A DNA stretch of 55,348 nt, from NCBI RefSeq assembly GCF_030053595.1, contig NZ_JASGBQ010000020.1, positions 1 through 55,348 on the forward strand, given 5' to 3'. A program made the position numbers and the translations under genes. Positions 20,749 to 29,785 of this stretch are shown here, piece by piece; position 1 is the first letter of the stretch; each line of letters starts with the position of its first letter. The stretch is from Fusibacillus kribbianus. Its GTDB lineage: Bacteria > Bacillota > Clostridia > Lachnospirales > Lachnospiraceae. The notes beneath the pieces were generated by a model. It searched no databases. It had not been told where the DNA came from and was given only the letters and a program-made list of their open reading frames with translations.

Positions 20749-21960
20749 TTAGGAAAGTTCTTCCAGCAGAACCTCCTTTGCTTTTTCAAGCTGATTGTCG
20801 GTACCGTCCTCTTCCTCAGACTTCTCCACAGCCACATCCGGATCAATGCCGATTTTATGGATGCTGGTTCCGTTTGGCGTGTAATAATCGGACACGGTCA
20901 CCTTCATGGCTGTTCCATCGCCAAGGGGATAGATATTCTGAACGATTCCTTTTCCAAAGGTAGTAGTTCCCACGATCTTTGCCCTGCCGTAATCCTTTAA
21001 GGCCCCGGCCAGGATCTCCGATGCACTGGCGGAGTTTCCGTTGACAAGGACTGACACCGGTCCGTCAAAAGCAAGCTCCTCATCCGCTTCATAGGTACTT
21101 CCCTGCCCGTTCTTATCCTTGGTGGATACGATGACCCCCTCTGTCAGAAAGTCATCGGTAATTTCCACTACCTGATCCAGACGGCCGCCGGGATTATCCC
21201 GCAGGTCCAGCAAAAGTCCTTTCATTCCCTGGCTCTTCAGATCTGTCAGCGCCTCGGTAAACTGGCTGTAGGTAACTCCGTCGAATTCCGTAATCTGGAG
21301 ATACCCGATGCCGTTTTCCAGCATCTTCCATTCCACCGTATCCATACTGACCGATCTGCGTTCCACATCCAAAGCCACAAATCCGCCAGACGACTCCCGG
21401 TACACCTCAAGCTTCACTGTGGTTCCTTCATCGCCCCTGATCTTGGCAACCACATTATTGATATCTTCCGTGGTAATATCCTCGTCGTCCACCTTGTAGA
21501 GCACATCTCCCGCCAGAAGTCCGGCTTCTTCTGCACCGGAGCCCCGGAATACCCGGATCACCGTGATCAGATTCGTCGACGGATCCTGACTGATCTGGAC
21601 TCCGACTCCCACATATTCACCGCTGGAGGATTCCTGCAGCTCCTTGTATTCCTCCTCCGTATAATAAACGGTATAGGGATCACCCAATGATGCAATGAAC
21701 CCCTTGTAAATTCCATCTCTCATGCTTTCTTCATCAACATCATAGAGATAAGAAGCATCCACCATGGTTTTTAACTTTTCAAGCTTTTCCTCGATCTCCC
21801 CGTAATCAAGGCCGGCTGCCTGTTCTTCCTGTGGAAGAGCTGCCTTCTGCCTTGCCGTCAAAAGGAAGTAGATTCCCCAGGTAGCTGCTGCTGCCACTGC
21901 CAGGCTGCACAGGATCCCGGTCAGCACTCCCTTCGCAAAACGGTTGTCACGTCTTTCCAT
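20749..21960 (-). CDS. C-terminal processing peptidase (S41, CtpA type)
   Basis: A 403-residue protease with one N-terminal membrane anchor (about residues 12-33), a PDZ domain (about 115-195: VGVGVQISQDPSTNLITVIRVF, GDVLYKVDDEDI) and the S41 catalytic domain. The Ser nucleophile is in NGNSASASEILAGAL and the Lys in GTTTFGKGIVQNI. It acts outside the membrane and trims C-termini. Its place after the M23 hydrolase and ftsEX suggests a role in cell-wall hydrolase processing. Confidence 0.92.
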   Translation of the reverse strand: MERRDNRFAKGVLTGILCSLAVAAAATWGIYFLLTARQKAALPQEEQAAGLDYGEIEEKLEKLKTMVDASYLYDVDEESMRDGIYKGFIASLGDPYTVYYTEEEYKELQESSSGEYVGVGVQISQDPSTNLITVIRVFRGSGAEEAGLLAGDVLYKVDDEDITTEDINNVVAKIRGDEGTTVKLEVYRESSGGFVALDVERRSVSMDTVEWKMLENGIGYLQITEFDGVTYSQFTEALTDLKSQGMKGLLLDLRDNPGGRLDQVVEITDDFLTEGVIVSTKDKNGQGSTYEADEELAFDGPVSVLVNGNSASASEILAGALKDYGRAKIVGTTTFGKGIVQNIYPLGDGTAMKVTVSDYYTPNGTSIHKIGIDPDVAVEKSEEEDGTDNQLEKAKEVLLEELS

Positions 21961-22005
21961 GCACGATTCCTTCTTTCCTTCACTGCTTTATAACGAAAGC
22001 CGTTG

Positions 22006-23385
22006 TCAGGGCGGTGATACATAATTCAGCGGATTCCTGGAATATTTGGAACTGCTGAAGCCGCCCACACGAACTTCAAAATGGAGATGCGGTCCCGTGG
22101 ACCAGCCGGTATTTCCCACCAGCGCAATGGTTTCCCCCTGTTTCACCCGGTCGCCCTCGGAAACGAAAAGCTTCTGGCAGTGCATATATACCGTGTATGT
22201 ACTGTTTCCGTGATACAGGATGATCCAGTTGCCGGCGGAACTGCTTTTTCTGGCGATAATGACCTCACCGTCGGCTGCCGCCACAATATCCGCACCTGCC
22301 AAAGCTCCTCCGGGCAGTGCAATATCAATCCCGTGATGATCACTCAATGCTCCATCGGATTCTCCGGTGAGAGGATCATCCCGGCTTCCATAACCGGATG
22401 ATATCCTGCCGCAGCTGGGAACCGGCCAGATAAAACCGGTAGCTGCCGGCGGCTTTGCAGGTGCCTCCGTGGAAGGCTTTGTGGGCGCTTCCGTGGGCGG
22501 TGCTGCCGACTCTGTTTCGCCGGAAGAAGGCTCTGCAGCTCCCCCCGTATCCGTGGACGGGGCTTCAGGCACTTCTGTCACCTGCTCTGACTCTGTCGCT
22601 TTTTCCGCGGCTTTGCTTGCTGCCAGAGCTTCAGCCTCCTCCCGTTTCCGGATCTCCTCCTCCAACGCCTGGAATTCCGCCATTTCTTCCTTCAGAGCCT
22701 CGTCGTAATCGGCCACCAGCTCCTGGTTTTCAGAGATTTCGTCGTTAATGGCTGCCAGCTCTGTCTGCTTCGCCGCTTCCAGCTCAGAAAGGGACGTCTG
22801 CTTTGCCTCAGCCTCAGCCATCATGATCTCCAGGCTGGCATAGGAGGCCTCCAGCTCTTCTGTTTTGGAAGCGATAAATTCCTTTGTATCCTGATAAGCA
22901 GCCAGCATAGTTCTATCATATTCTGATATTTTTGAAATATACTCGGCCTGACTGAGAAACTCCGAAAGATCAGCCGACTCAAACAACAGCTCCAGGAAAT
23001 AGGTATCTCCTTTTTCATACATATACTGAATACGGAGCTTCATATTTTCATATTGAGTCTTTTCCGTCTCTCTGGCCGTTTCCAGCTCCAGAAGCGCTTC
23101 ATCAATCTCCTGTCTGGTGGACTCCATGCGCCCCTCAATATCCGACAGACTCGACTCGACCGCTGCCAGTTCCTCATTGATACCTGCAAGATAAGCACTG
23201 GCATCATCCTTCAGCTTGTCAAGCTCCGAAAGCTTATTCTGGACCCGTTCCTTTTCCTCCTCAATGGCATCGATCCGCCCCTGTCTGCTTTCCAGATCTT
23301 CAGAGGCACGCGCCCCGGGAAGTCCTCCTGCCCAAAGGCAAAGAGCACAGAACAGGCAGAACAGTCTTTTGTATTTCCATTTCAT
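22006..23385 (-). CDS. M23 murein hydrolase with coiled coil (EnvC/PcsB-like)
   Basis: A 459-residue secreted protein. A signal peptide (about 1-27, ending ARAS) is followed by a long coiled coil (about 28-260, E/K/L-rich), a Pro-Thr-Glu-rich linker (about 262-315) and a LytM/M23 domain with the zinc motifs HHGID and HLHFEVRVGG. Downstream of ftsX, it is the expected partner that FtsEX activates across the membrane through its coiled coil. Both zinc motifs are present, so it may cut peptidoglycan itself, unlike E. coli EnvC. Confidence 0.9.
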   Translation of the reverse strand: MKWKYKRLFCLFCALCLWAGGLPGARASEDLESRQGRIDAIEEEKERVQNKLSELDKLKDDASAYLAGINEELAAVESSLSDIEGRMESTRQEIDEALLELETARETEKTQYENMKLRIQYMYEKGDTYFLELLFESADLSEFLSQAEYISKISEYDRTMLAAYQDTKEFIASKTEELEASYASLEIMMAEAEAKQTSLSELEAAKQTELAAINDEISENQELVADYDEALKEEMAEFQALEEEIRKREEAEALAASKAAEKATESEQVTEVPEAPSTDTGGAAEPSSGETESAAPPTEAPTKPSTEAPAKPPAATGFIWPVPSCGRISSGYGSRDDPLTGESDGALSDHHGIDIALPGGALAGADIVAAADGEVIIARKSSSAGNWIILYHGNSTYTVYMHCQKLFVSEGDRVKQGETIALVGNTGWSTGPHLHFEVRVGGFSSSKYSRNPLNYVSPP

Positions 23386-23416
23386 ATTCCTGTCATTCCT
23401 TTCTGATTTGGCAGGG

Positions 23417-24325
23417 CTACGCCTTCAGATGCTTTCTGATGGAGAAGAAGCTGCCAAACAGTCCGATTCCAAGGCCCAGGCCCATCGAAACCGGAATCAG
23501 TACCTGAAATACCTGTCCCACCGGAAGCAGTGTCAGAATTCTGGACAGGATGCTCAGACGGCTCAGGCAGAACCGAACCGCATATCCATATGCATAATAA
23601 ACAAGAGCCAGCGGTATTCCGGCACCGAAAAGGCCGATGATAATTCCCTCCACCACAAACGGTGCACGGATCAGAAAATTGGTGGCTCCGATCATCCGCA
23701 TGATCTTGATCTCCTCCTTGCGGACGGTAATGGTAATGGCAATGGTATTGCTGATGAGGAACACCGCCACCCCAAGAAGGATCAGGATGATCCCCATGGA
23801 CACATACCCCACCACATTATTGATGCTGGCAAGACCTGTGGCAGCGATCTCCGAATAATTGACCTTCCGTACCCCATCGATCGTCTTCAGATAATCCACA
23901 AAGCTCTGCTGGTCTTCGATATCATTCAGATAAAGCTCGTAGGAAGCCGAATTTGCCAGCGGATTGTCCTGTTCAAAGCCCTCGGCGAGCTCCGGAGCGT
24001 CGGCAAAGTAATCCTTTTTATAGGTTTCCCATGCCTCCTCAGCCGAAACATAACGCATGTCGGCCACCTCGGACCGGGCACCGATCACCTCTCCCAGGGC
24101 CTGGATCTCCTCCTCAGAAAGACCCTCGTCAAAGAACACCGTGACTCCCACGGTGTTTTCCATCTCCCGGACCATGAACTGTACATTTACCACAATGGAA
24201 TAAAATATGCAGAACAAAAACACGCAGGCAGCCATGGTTCCCACCGAAGCCAGCGTGAACAGCTTGTGCTTCCGGATACTCCGGAAGCCCTGTTTGATGC
24301 AATACCATAATGTGCTAATTCTCAT
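23417..24325 (-). CDS. ftsX: Cell division permease-like protein FtsX
   Basis: A 302-residue protein with four transmembrane segments (about residues 22-45, 175-200, 222-250 and 270-295) and a large extracellular loop after the first, as in FtsX. The loop would bind the coiled-coil hydrolase encoded 31 bp downstream. It overlaps the end of ftsE by 11 bases. Confidence 0.93.
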   Translation of the reverse strand: MRISTLWYCIKQGFRSIRKHKLFTLASVGTMAACVFLFCIFYSIVVNVQFMVREMENTVGVTVFFDEGLSEEEIQALGEVIGARSEVADMRYVSAEEAWETYKKDYFADAPELAEGFEQDNPLANSASYELYLNDIEDQQSFVDYLKTIDGVRKVNYSEIAATGLASINNVVGYVSMGIILILLGVAVFLISNTIAITITVRKEEIKIMRMIGATNFLIRAPFVVEGIIIGLFGAGIPLALVYYAYGYAVRFCLSRLSILSRILTLLPVGQVFQVLIPVSMGLGLGIGLFGSFFSIRKHLKA

Positions 24326-25013
24326 TCCCGTACCCGCTTTCTTCCTTATCGGTCACAATGACTCCATGCTTCATGGTGATCACCCGTTTCTTCATCTTGT
24401 CCACGATCTCCTTGCTGTGGGTCACGACGACAACGGTAGTCCCCATCTCATTGATCTCCTCCAGAAGCTTCATGATCTGCCACGCGTTTCCGGGGTCCAT
24501 ATTACCTGTGGGCTCATCGGCCAAAAGGATCTCCGGCCGGTTCACAAGAGCCCTGGCAATGGCAACCCGCTGCTGCTCTCCGCCGGAAAGCTGACTGGGC
24601 AGGGATTTATATTTGGAGGAAAGGCCCACCATGGCCAGCACCTCCGGCACCCGCTTGCGGATCTCCCTGGTGGGGGTCACCACCACCCGCTGGGCAAATG
24701 CCACATTCTCATACACATTTCTGTCCTTGAGCAGACGAAAATCCTGAAAAACAACGCCCAGGCGACGTCTGTACCTGGGTATCATTTTCCTCTTCATTTT
24801 TGTAATATCCGTGTCACCGACACGGATATTACCGGAAGTTGCTTCAATTTCTTTTAACAGCAGCTTGATCAGAGTTGTCTTTCCAGAACCGCTGTTTCCC
24901 ACGATAAAGACAAACTCACCCTTTCCGATCTTCAGGCTGATATCCCGCACAGCCTTTGTTTCCCGGTCGGTGGCCTTGTCGTATGTCTTACTGACGTGTT
25001 CAAACTCAATCAT
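24315..25013 (-). CDS. ftsE: Cell division ATP-binding protein FtsE
   Basis: A 232-residue ABC ATPase with Walker A GNSGSGKTTLIKLLL, signature LSGGEQQRVAIARAL, Walker B ILLADEPTGNMD and H-loop VVVTHSKEI, all intact. With FtsX it drives peptidoglycan hydrolase activation at division or sporulation septa. The start follows GAGG. Confidence 0.96.
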   Translation of the reverse strand: MIEFEHVSKTYDKATDRETKAVRDISLKIGKGEFVFIVGNSGSGKTTLIKLLLKEIEATSGNIRVGDTDITKMKRKMIPRYRRRLGVVFQDFRLLKDRNVYENVAFAQRVVVTPTREIRKRVPEVLAMVGLSSKYKSLPSQLSGGEQQRVAIARALVNRPEILLADEPTGNMDPGNAWQIMKLLEEINEMGTTVVVVTHSKEIVDKMKKRVITMKHGVIVTDKEESGYGNEN

Positions 25014-25028
25014 TAAAAAACCTCAATT

Positions 25029-26117
25029 CTAATTATCCAGTGTTTCGATGTAATTCATATACTTCACTACCATAAGAGCGATCTTGAAGGTAATGGCATC
25101 CTCGAATACCCGAAGGTCCAGGCCTGTGCTCTTCTGCAGCTTATCCAGCCGGTAAACCAGAGTATTTCTGTGAATATACAGCTGTCTGGAGGTCTCAGAC
25201 ACATTCAGGTTGTTTTCAAAGAATTTATTGATGGTCACAAGCGTCTCATCATCCAGATCATCGGGGGATTTTCCGTCAAAGATCTCCTTGATGAACATTC
25301 TGCAAAGAGAAACAGGCAGCTGATAGATCAGACGGCCGATTCCCAGATTGTTGTAAGCCACAATGTTCTTGTCACTGTAGAAGATCTTACCCACATCAAG
25401 GGCCATTTTGGCCTCCTTGTAGGAGCGTGATACTTCCTTTAATTCGTTGACAATGGTTCCGTATGCCACATGGACCGTGGCCATGGCCTCCGTGTTCAGC
25501 ATATCGAGGATCATTTTGGCTACCTTATCCATATCCTCGTAGCTCTCGCCAGTCTTGAGTTCCTTCACCAGGATAATATTTTTCTCATCCACTGCGGTGA
25601 TGAAATCCTTGGACTTGGCAGAAAACATGCTTTTCACCGTCTCCAGAGCCACCGTGTCATTTTCCGTCTGTGTCTCAATGACAAACACCACCCGGCGTAC
25701 ATTGATGTCAATATGAAGCTTCTTGGCACGATTGTAAATGTCGACCAGAAGCAGGTTGTCAAGCAGCAGATTCTTGATAAAGTTATCCTTGTCAAACCGT
25801 TCCTTATAGGCCACCAGAAGATTCTGGATCTGGAATACCACTACCTTGCCTGCCATGTAGGCATCGTCTCCGGCCCCCCTGGCCAGAAGAACATATTCCA
25901 GCTGATGTTCATCAAACACCTTAAAAAACTGATAGCCCTGGATCACCTGACTGTCTGCCGGTGACTCCACAAAAGCCAGTACAGAAAATTCGTATTCCTC
26001 CGCGTCCGGGAATGTGGTTGCCAGAACCTTTCCCTCCGTATCACAGATACAGAGTTCGATTCTCATGATCCCTTTCAATCCCTCAATCGTGTTCTGTAAA
26101 ATCTGATTTGATATCAT
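25029..26117 (-). CDS. CdaR/PucR-type transcriptional regulator
   Basis: A 362-residue regulator. Residues 1-120 form a sugar-diacid-recognition-like sensing domain (MRIELCICDTEGKVLATTFPDAE). A GGDEF-like middle part and a PucR-type C-terminal helix-turn-helix follow (FFENNLNVSETSRQLYIHRNTLVYRLDKLQ). The ligand is unknown. It is 15 bp upstream of ftsE and may be co-transcribed with it. Related regulators control sugar-diacid use, but no such genes are nearby. Confidence 0.85.
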   Translation of the reverse strand: MISNQILQNTIEGLKGIMRIELCICDTEGKVLATTFPDAEEYEFSVLAFVESPADSQVIQGYQFFKVFDEHQLEYVLLARGAGDDAYMAGKVVVFQIQNLLVAYKERFDKDNFIKNLLLDNLLLVDIYNRAKKLHIDINVRRVVFVIETQTENDTVALETVKSMFSAKSKDFITAVDEKNIILVKELKTGESYEDMDKVAKMILDMLNTEAMATVHVAYGTIVNELKEVSRSYKEAKMALDVGKIFYSDKNIVAYNNLGIGRLIYQLPVSLCRMFIKEIFDGKSPDDLDDETLVTINKFFENNLNVSETSRQLYIHRNTLVYRLDKLQKSTGLDLRVFEDAITFKIALMVVKYMNYIETLDN

Positions 26118-26252
26118 AGTTTCACCCCTGCCACTATCTCATCTTATTAATACCCACTAAAATCCTGACTTTATCTTAATGCAAAATGGGCAAAAATAAA
26201 AGGGTTTTTTGTAATTTTTTTATATTGATTTTAAAAAAAACAAAAAGAAACA

Positions 26253-26288
26253 GCAGCTTTTCCCAGGTAGTCCCTGCACAAAAGCTGC
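26253..26288 (-). terminator. Terminator after the degenerate ABC ATPase gene
   Basis: GCAGCTTTT and AAAAGCTGC form a perfect 9-bp stem around 18 bases. On the minus strand it is followed by a broken T-rich run of about 20 bases. Confidence 0.8.
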
Positions 26289-26319
26289 CGCATTTCTCTT
26301 TCTAATGCATCAACAACAC

Positions 26320-27288
26320 TTATACGATGGATTTTTGTGTCTCTCTGTCAAAGAAGAAAAATCTTGACTCTCCATCCGGCAAAAGCTCACAGCCCATGTC
26401 CTCCTCGTCGGAAGGCCTGCTGACCGTGTAGCCCATAAGTACCCGTTTTCCCACATAACCCGCCTGTTCCAGCCGGGGGATCCACTCCGGAGGTACGTCC
26501 ACGCTGAAATTGTCCGCCACTGCCTCCACAGCAGTCTTACCCTTAACGATTCTCACCTCACCGCTTCCAAAACCCGGCTCATTCATAAACTGGGCAACAA
26601 AGAAACAGCAGGGATTTTCCATAAGCTCTTCGGCGGTTCCCACCTGTATGATACGGCCCCGCCGCATGATGACGGTTCTTGTTCCCATAAAAGCTGCCTC
26701 CGCCGCATCGTCAGTGGCGTAGATCAGGGTCGTCCCAATCTCTTCCTGAAGCTCCTTCAGACGGTTCCGTGCCTTTTTCCTGGCCTGAAGATCCAGACTT
26801 CTTACGGGATTCAGCAAAAGAAAAGCCTCCGGCTGGTGCACATGGGCCCGCGCCATGGCCACATACTGCTTCTGAAGCTCATTGAGCTCCCTGGGATAAC
26901 AGGAAAGAAGATTTTCAATCTTAAATATTCTGGCTGTTTCCTCCACTGAACGGCGTATGACATCCTCCGGCTCCTGGTGCAGCTTCATGGCGAAGCTGAT
27001 ATTATCACGGACCGTCATGCCGGGATACAGAGTGTAATGCTGAAAGATCATACCCATGTTCCGTTTTTCGGGCTTTCCGTTCTCCACTATCTCACCGTTG
27101 ATCCGAAGCTCTCCGCTGCTGATGGGCTCCATGCCTGCGATCATCCGAAGGACTGTGGCCTTCCCTGAGCCCTGAGGCCCTGTCAGTACAAGAAACTCTC
27201 CGCTATGTATTTCCAGGCTGAAATCCCTCACCGCCGATTTTCCGTTGGGAAATGTTTTTGTCACATTCCGAAATGAAATCTCTGCCAT
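26320..27288 (-). CDS. MsmK/UgpC-like ABC ATPase with degenerate catalytic motifs
   Basis: A 322-residue homologue of carbohydrate-importer ATPases, with the C-terminal regulatory (TOBE-like) part. The fold and Q-loop (MIFQHYTLYPGMTVRDNI) are kept, but the active-site motifs have decayed: Walker A GPQGSGKA lacks the final Ser/Thr (A44); the signature LSGGQ is LNELQ (135-139); Walker B LLLDEP is LLLNPV (N160, P161); and the H-loop His is Asp (D193). ATP hydrolysis is unlikely, yet the frame is full-length with a good ribosome binding site (GGGAGG), so it may be a regulatory pseudo-ATPase. No permease or binding-protein genes adjoin it. It stands alone between the CdaR-type gene and the hem operon. 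Confidence 0.8.
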   Translation of the reverse strand: MAEISFRNVTKTFPNGKSAVRDFSLEIHSGEFLVLTGPQGSGKATVLRMIAGMEPISSGELRINGEIVENGKPEKRNMGMIFQHYTLYPGMTVRDNISFAMKLHQEPEDVIRRSVEETARIFKIENLLSCYPRELNELQKQYVAMARAHVHQPEAFLLLNPVRSLDLQARKKARNRLKELQEEIGTTLIYATDDAAEAAFMGTRTVIMRRGRIIQVGTAEELMENPCCFFVAQFMNEPGFGSGEVRIVKGKTAVEAVADNFSVDVPPEWIPRLEQAGYVGKRVLMGYTVSRPSDEEDMGCELLPDGESRFFFFDRETQKSIV

Positions 27289-27484
27289 CAGAAACCTCCC
27301 GCTTTTTATCATTAATTTCATCATACCCCATGGATTTGTAAAAAGCCATGACCGAAATCAACAAAAAGCATTTTTTCTCTTTAGCAACTTTGTACAGCCC
27401 ATCATAGAACTGACAATCCGGCTGCAGATTTGGACAGGTTTCCTGTAAAGATTTACTATATTATTCGAGACACATTTCGGCAGT

Positions 27485-28774
27485 TTAACGATGCGCCTTT
27501 TCCTTCCAGTAGTCCTCTATTACGGTAAGAGTCCTGTCCACATCTTCTTTTGTGTGAACGGAAGAAAGGAAAATGGCCTCAAACTGGGACGGTGCCACAT
27601 AGATTCCATGAGCCAGCATATAGCGGAAATAATCAGCAAAGGCGCTGACATCAGAAGTCTTTGCCGATCGGTAATCCACCACCTCTTCTCCGGTAAAGAA
27701 CAGGCAGGACAGAGAACCGACACCGGTCACCCGACAGGGCGCTCCGGCCGTTTTCACCAGCTGCGAAAGCTCCGCCCGGAAATAATCGCCCATGGCATTC
27801 ATCTCTTCGTAGATCTTCGGATTCTCCTTTAATATATGAAGCTGTGCAAGACCTGCCGCCATGGCCACCGGATTTCCGCTTAAGGTACCTGCCTGATAAA
27901 CGCTTCCCACCGGAGACACCATTTCCATGATCTCCCTGCGTCCGCCATAGGCGCCCACCGGCATTCCCGCACCAATGATCTTTCCAAAGGTGGTGAGATC
28001 CGGCGTCACACCGTAATAGCCCTGAGCACCGTCAAAGCCCAGACGGAAACCGGTGATCACCTCGTCAAAGATCAGCAGCGCTTTCTCCTCATCACAGATC
28101 CTGCGAAGCTCCGAAAGGAAGCCCTCCTTCGGAACCACGACGCCCATATTGGCTGCCACCGGCTCCACGATCACTGCGGCGATCTCACCCGGGAACTGGG
28201 AAAACAGGCTTCTCACACTGTCTGCATCATTGTAAACAGCTGTCAACGTATCCTTAGCACAGCCCTCAGGCACACCGGCACTGTCCGGCACGCCGCTGGT
28301 CATGACGCCGGATCCGGCCTTCACCAGCATGGAATCACAATGTCCGTGATAGCAGCCCTCGAATTTGATGATCTTGTTTTTACCTGTATAGCCTCTCGCC
28401 ACACGGAGAGCGGACATCACTGCCTCTGTACCGGAATTTACCATGCGGACAAGCTCGATGGAAGGCACCATTTGGCAGATCAGCTCTGCCATCTCCACCT
28501 CAGCGGGACAGCTTGCTCCAAAGGACAGCCCTCTTCCCGCTGCCTCCATGGCTGCCTCCCGAATAGCAGGATGATTGTGACCCAGGATCATGGGTCCCCA
28601 GGAACCGATATAGTCAATGTAGGTGTTTCCATCCACATCGGTGATCATTTCCTTTTCCGCCTTCGCGATGAAGCGCGGTCTTCCTCCCACCGCCTGAAAT
28701 GCCCGGACAGGACTGTTGACACCACCGGGAATCACATTTTTTGCCCGTTCAAATAACTGCTCCGATCTGTTCAT
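27485..28774 (-). CDS. hemL: Glutamate-1-semialdehyde 2,1-aminomutase
   Basis: A 429-residue PLP enzyme that turns glutamate-1-semialdehyde into 5-aminolevulinate, the second step of the C5 pathway. The PLP lysine is in TFGKIIGAGMPVGAYGG, with NSGTEAVMSALRVARGYTG and FDEVITGFR as other landmarks. The ATG at 28774 follows GAGGAGG; an upstream in-frame extension overlaps hemB and is not used. Last gene of the hem operon. Confidence 0.96.
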   Translation of the reverse strand: MNRSEQLFERAKNVIPGGVNSPVRAFQAVGGRPRFIAKAEKEMITDVDGNTYIDYIGSWGPMILGHNHPAIREAAMEAAGRGLSFGASCPAEVEMAELICQMVPSIELVRMVNSGTEAVMSALRVARGYTGKNKIIKFEGCYHGHCDSMLVKAGSGVMTSGVPDSAGVPEGCAKDTLTAVYNDADSVRSLFSQFPGEIAAVIVEPVAANMGVVVPKEGFLSELRRICDEEKALLIFDEVITGFRLGFDGAQGYYGVTPDLTTFGKIIGAGMPVGAYGGRREIMEMVSPVGSVYQAGTLSGNPVAMAAGLAQLHILKENPKIYEEMNAMGDYFRAELSQLVKTAGAPCRVTGVGSLSCLFFTGEEVVDYRSAKTSDVSAFADYFRYMLAHGIYVAPSQFEAIFLSSVHTKEDVDRTLTVIEDYWKEKAHR

Positions 28775-28784
28775 AACTACCTCC

Positions 28785-29768
28785 TCAGCCAATACGGCCT
28801 TCCTCCATGAATTTTGCCAGCTCTTTGGCATAATACGTGATCAGCACATCCGCTCCTGCCCGGTAAATGGATGCGGCAGACTCACACACGATCGCCTCTT
28901 CATTGATCCAGCCTTTGGCAGCTGCCGCCTTGATCATGGCGTACTCCCCGCTGACACTGTAGGCCGCCACCGGCACATGAACGGTCTCGGAAACCCGCCG
29001 TATCACATCCATATAGGAAAGGGCCGGCTTTACCATCACCAGATCGGCTCCCTCCTCCACGTCGAGAAGCGCCTCCTTGATTCCTTCCTTTGCGTTATGA
29101 TAATCCATCTGATAGGTTTTTCTGTCTCCGAAGCTGGGAGCGGAATCCGCTGCCTCCCGGAAGGGGCCGTAAAAGGCCGATGCATATTTCACCGCATAGG
29201 ACATGATGGGAGTTTCCTTGTGTCCGTTTTCATCCAGTATAGTCCGAATGGCTGCCACCCGGCCATCCATCATATCGGAAGGCGCCACCATATCAGCACC
29301 GGCCTCCACATGGGAAAGGGCCGTCCGTGCCAGCAGGGGCAGGGTCTCATCATTGTCCACATCGTGGCCGCACAGGGCACCGCAGTGACCATGGGAGGTG
29401 TATTCGCACATGCACACGTCGGTAATATAATACAGCTCCGGCACCTCTTTTTTCCCGATCCGAAGTGCCTTCTGTACGATTCCGTCCTCTGCCCAGGCGC
29501 TGCTTCCGATCTCATCCTTTTTATCCGGTATTCCGAAAAGCAGGATCGAGGAAACACCGGAATCAGCCACCTCGGAAAGCGCTTCCGGCAGCATGTCCAG
29601 ACTGTAATGATACTGTCCCGGCATGGAAGGGATCTCATGCCGGATACCCGTTCCTTCCACCACAAACATCGGATAGATCAGAGAAGACTTGTCCATTCTT
29701 GTCTCCCGAACCATCTTTCTCAGTGCCGTATTTCCTCTTAAACGCCTGGGGCGCTTTACCATATCCAT
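28785..29768 (-). CDS. hemB: Porphobilinogen synthase
   Basis: A 327-residue enzyme that condenses two 5-aminolevulinates to porphobilinogen. The zinc-binding cysteines are visible in DVCMCEYTSHGHCG. The two active-site lysines are in YAVKYASAFYGPF and MVKPALSYMD. It lies between the fused hem gene and hemL with short gaps of 17 and 10 bp. Confidence 0.97.
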   Translation of the reverse strand: MDMVKRPRRLRGNTALRKMVRETRMDKSSLIYPMFVVEGTGIRHEIPSMPGQYHYSLDMLPEALSEVADSGVSSILLFGIPDKKDEIGSSAWAEDGIVQKALRIGKKEVPELYYITDVCMCEYTSHGHCGALCGHDVDNDETLPLLARTALSHVEAGADMVAPSDMMDGRVAAIRTILDENGHKETPIMSYAVKYASAFYGPFREAADSAPSFGDRKTYQMDYHNAKEGIKEALLDVEEGADLVMVKPALSYMDVIRRVSETVHVPVAAYSVSGEYAMIKAAAAKGWINEEAIVCESAASIYRAGADVLITYYAKELAKFMEEGRIG

Positions 29769-29785
29769 TTTATTTCCTCCTGATT

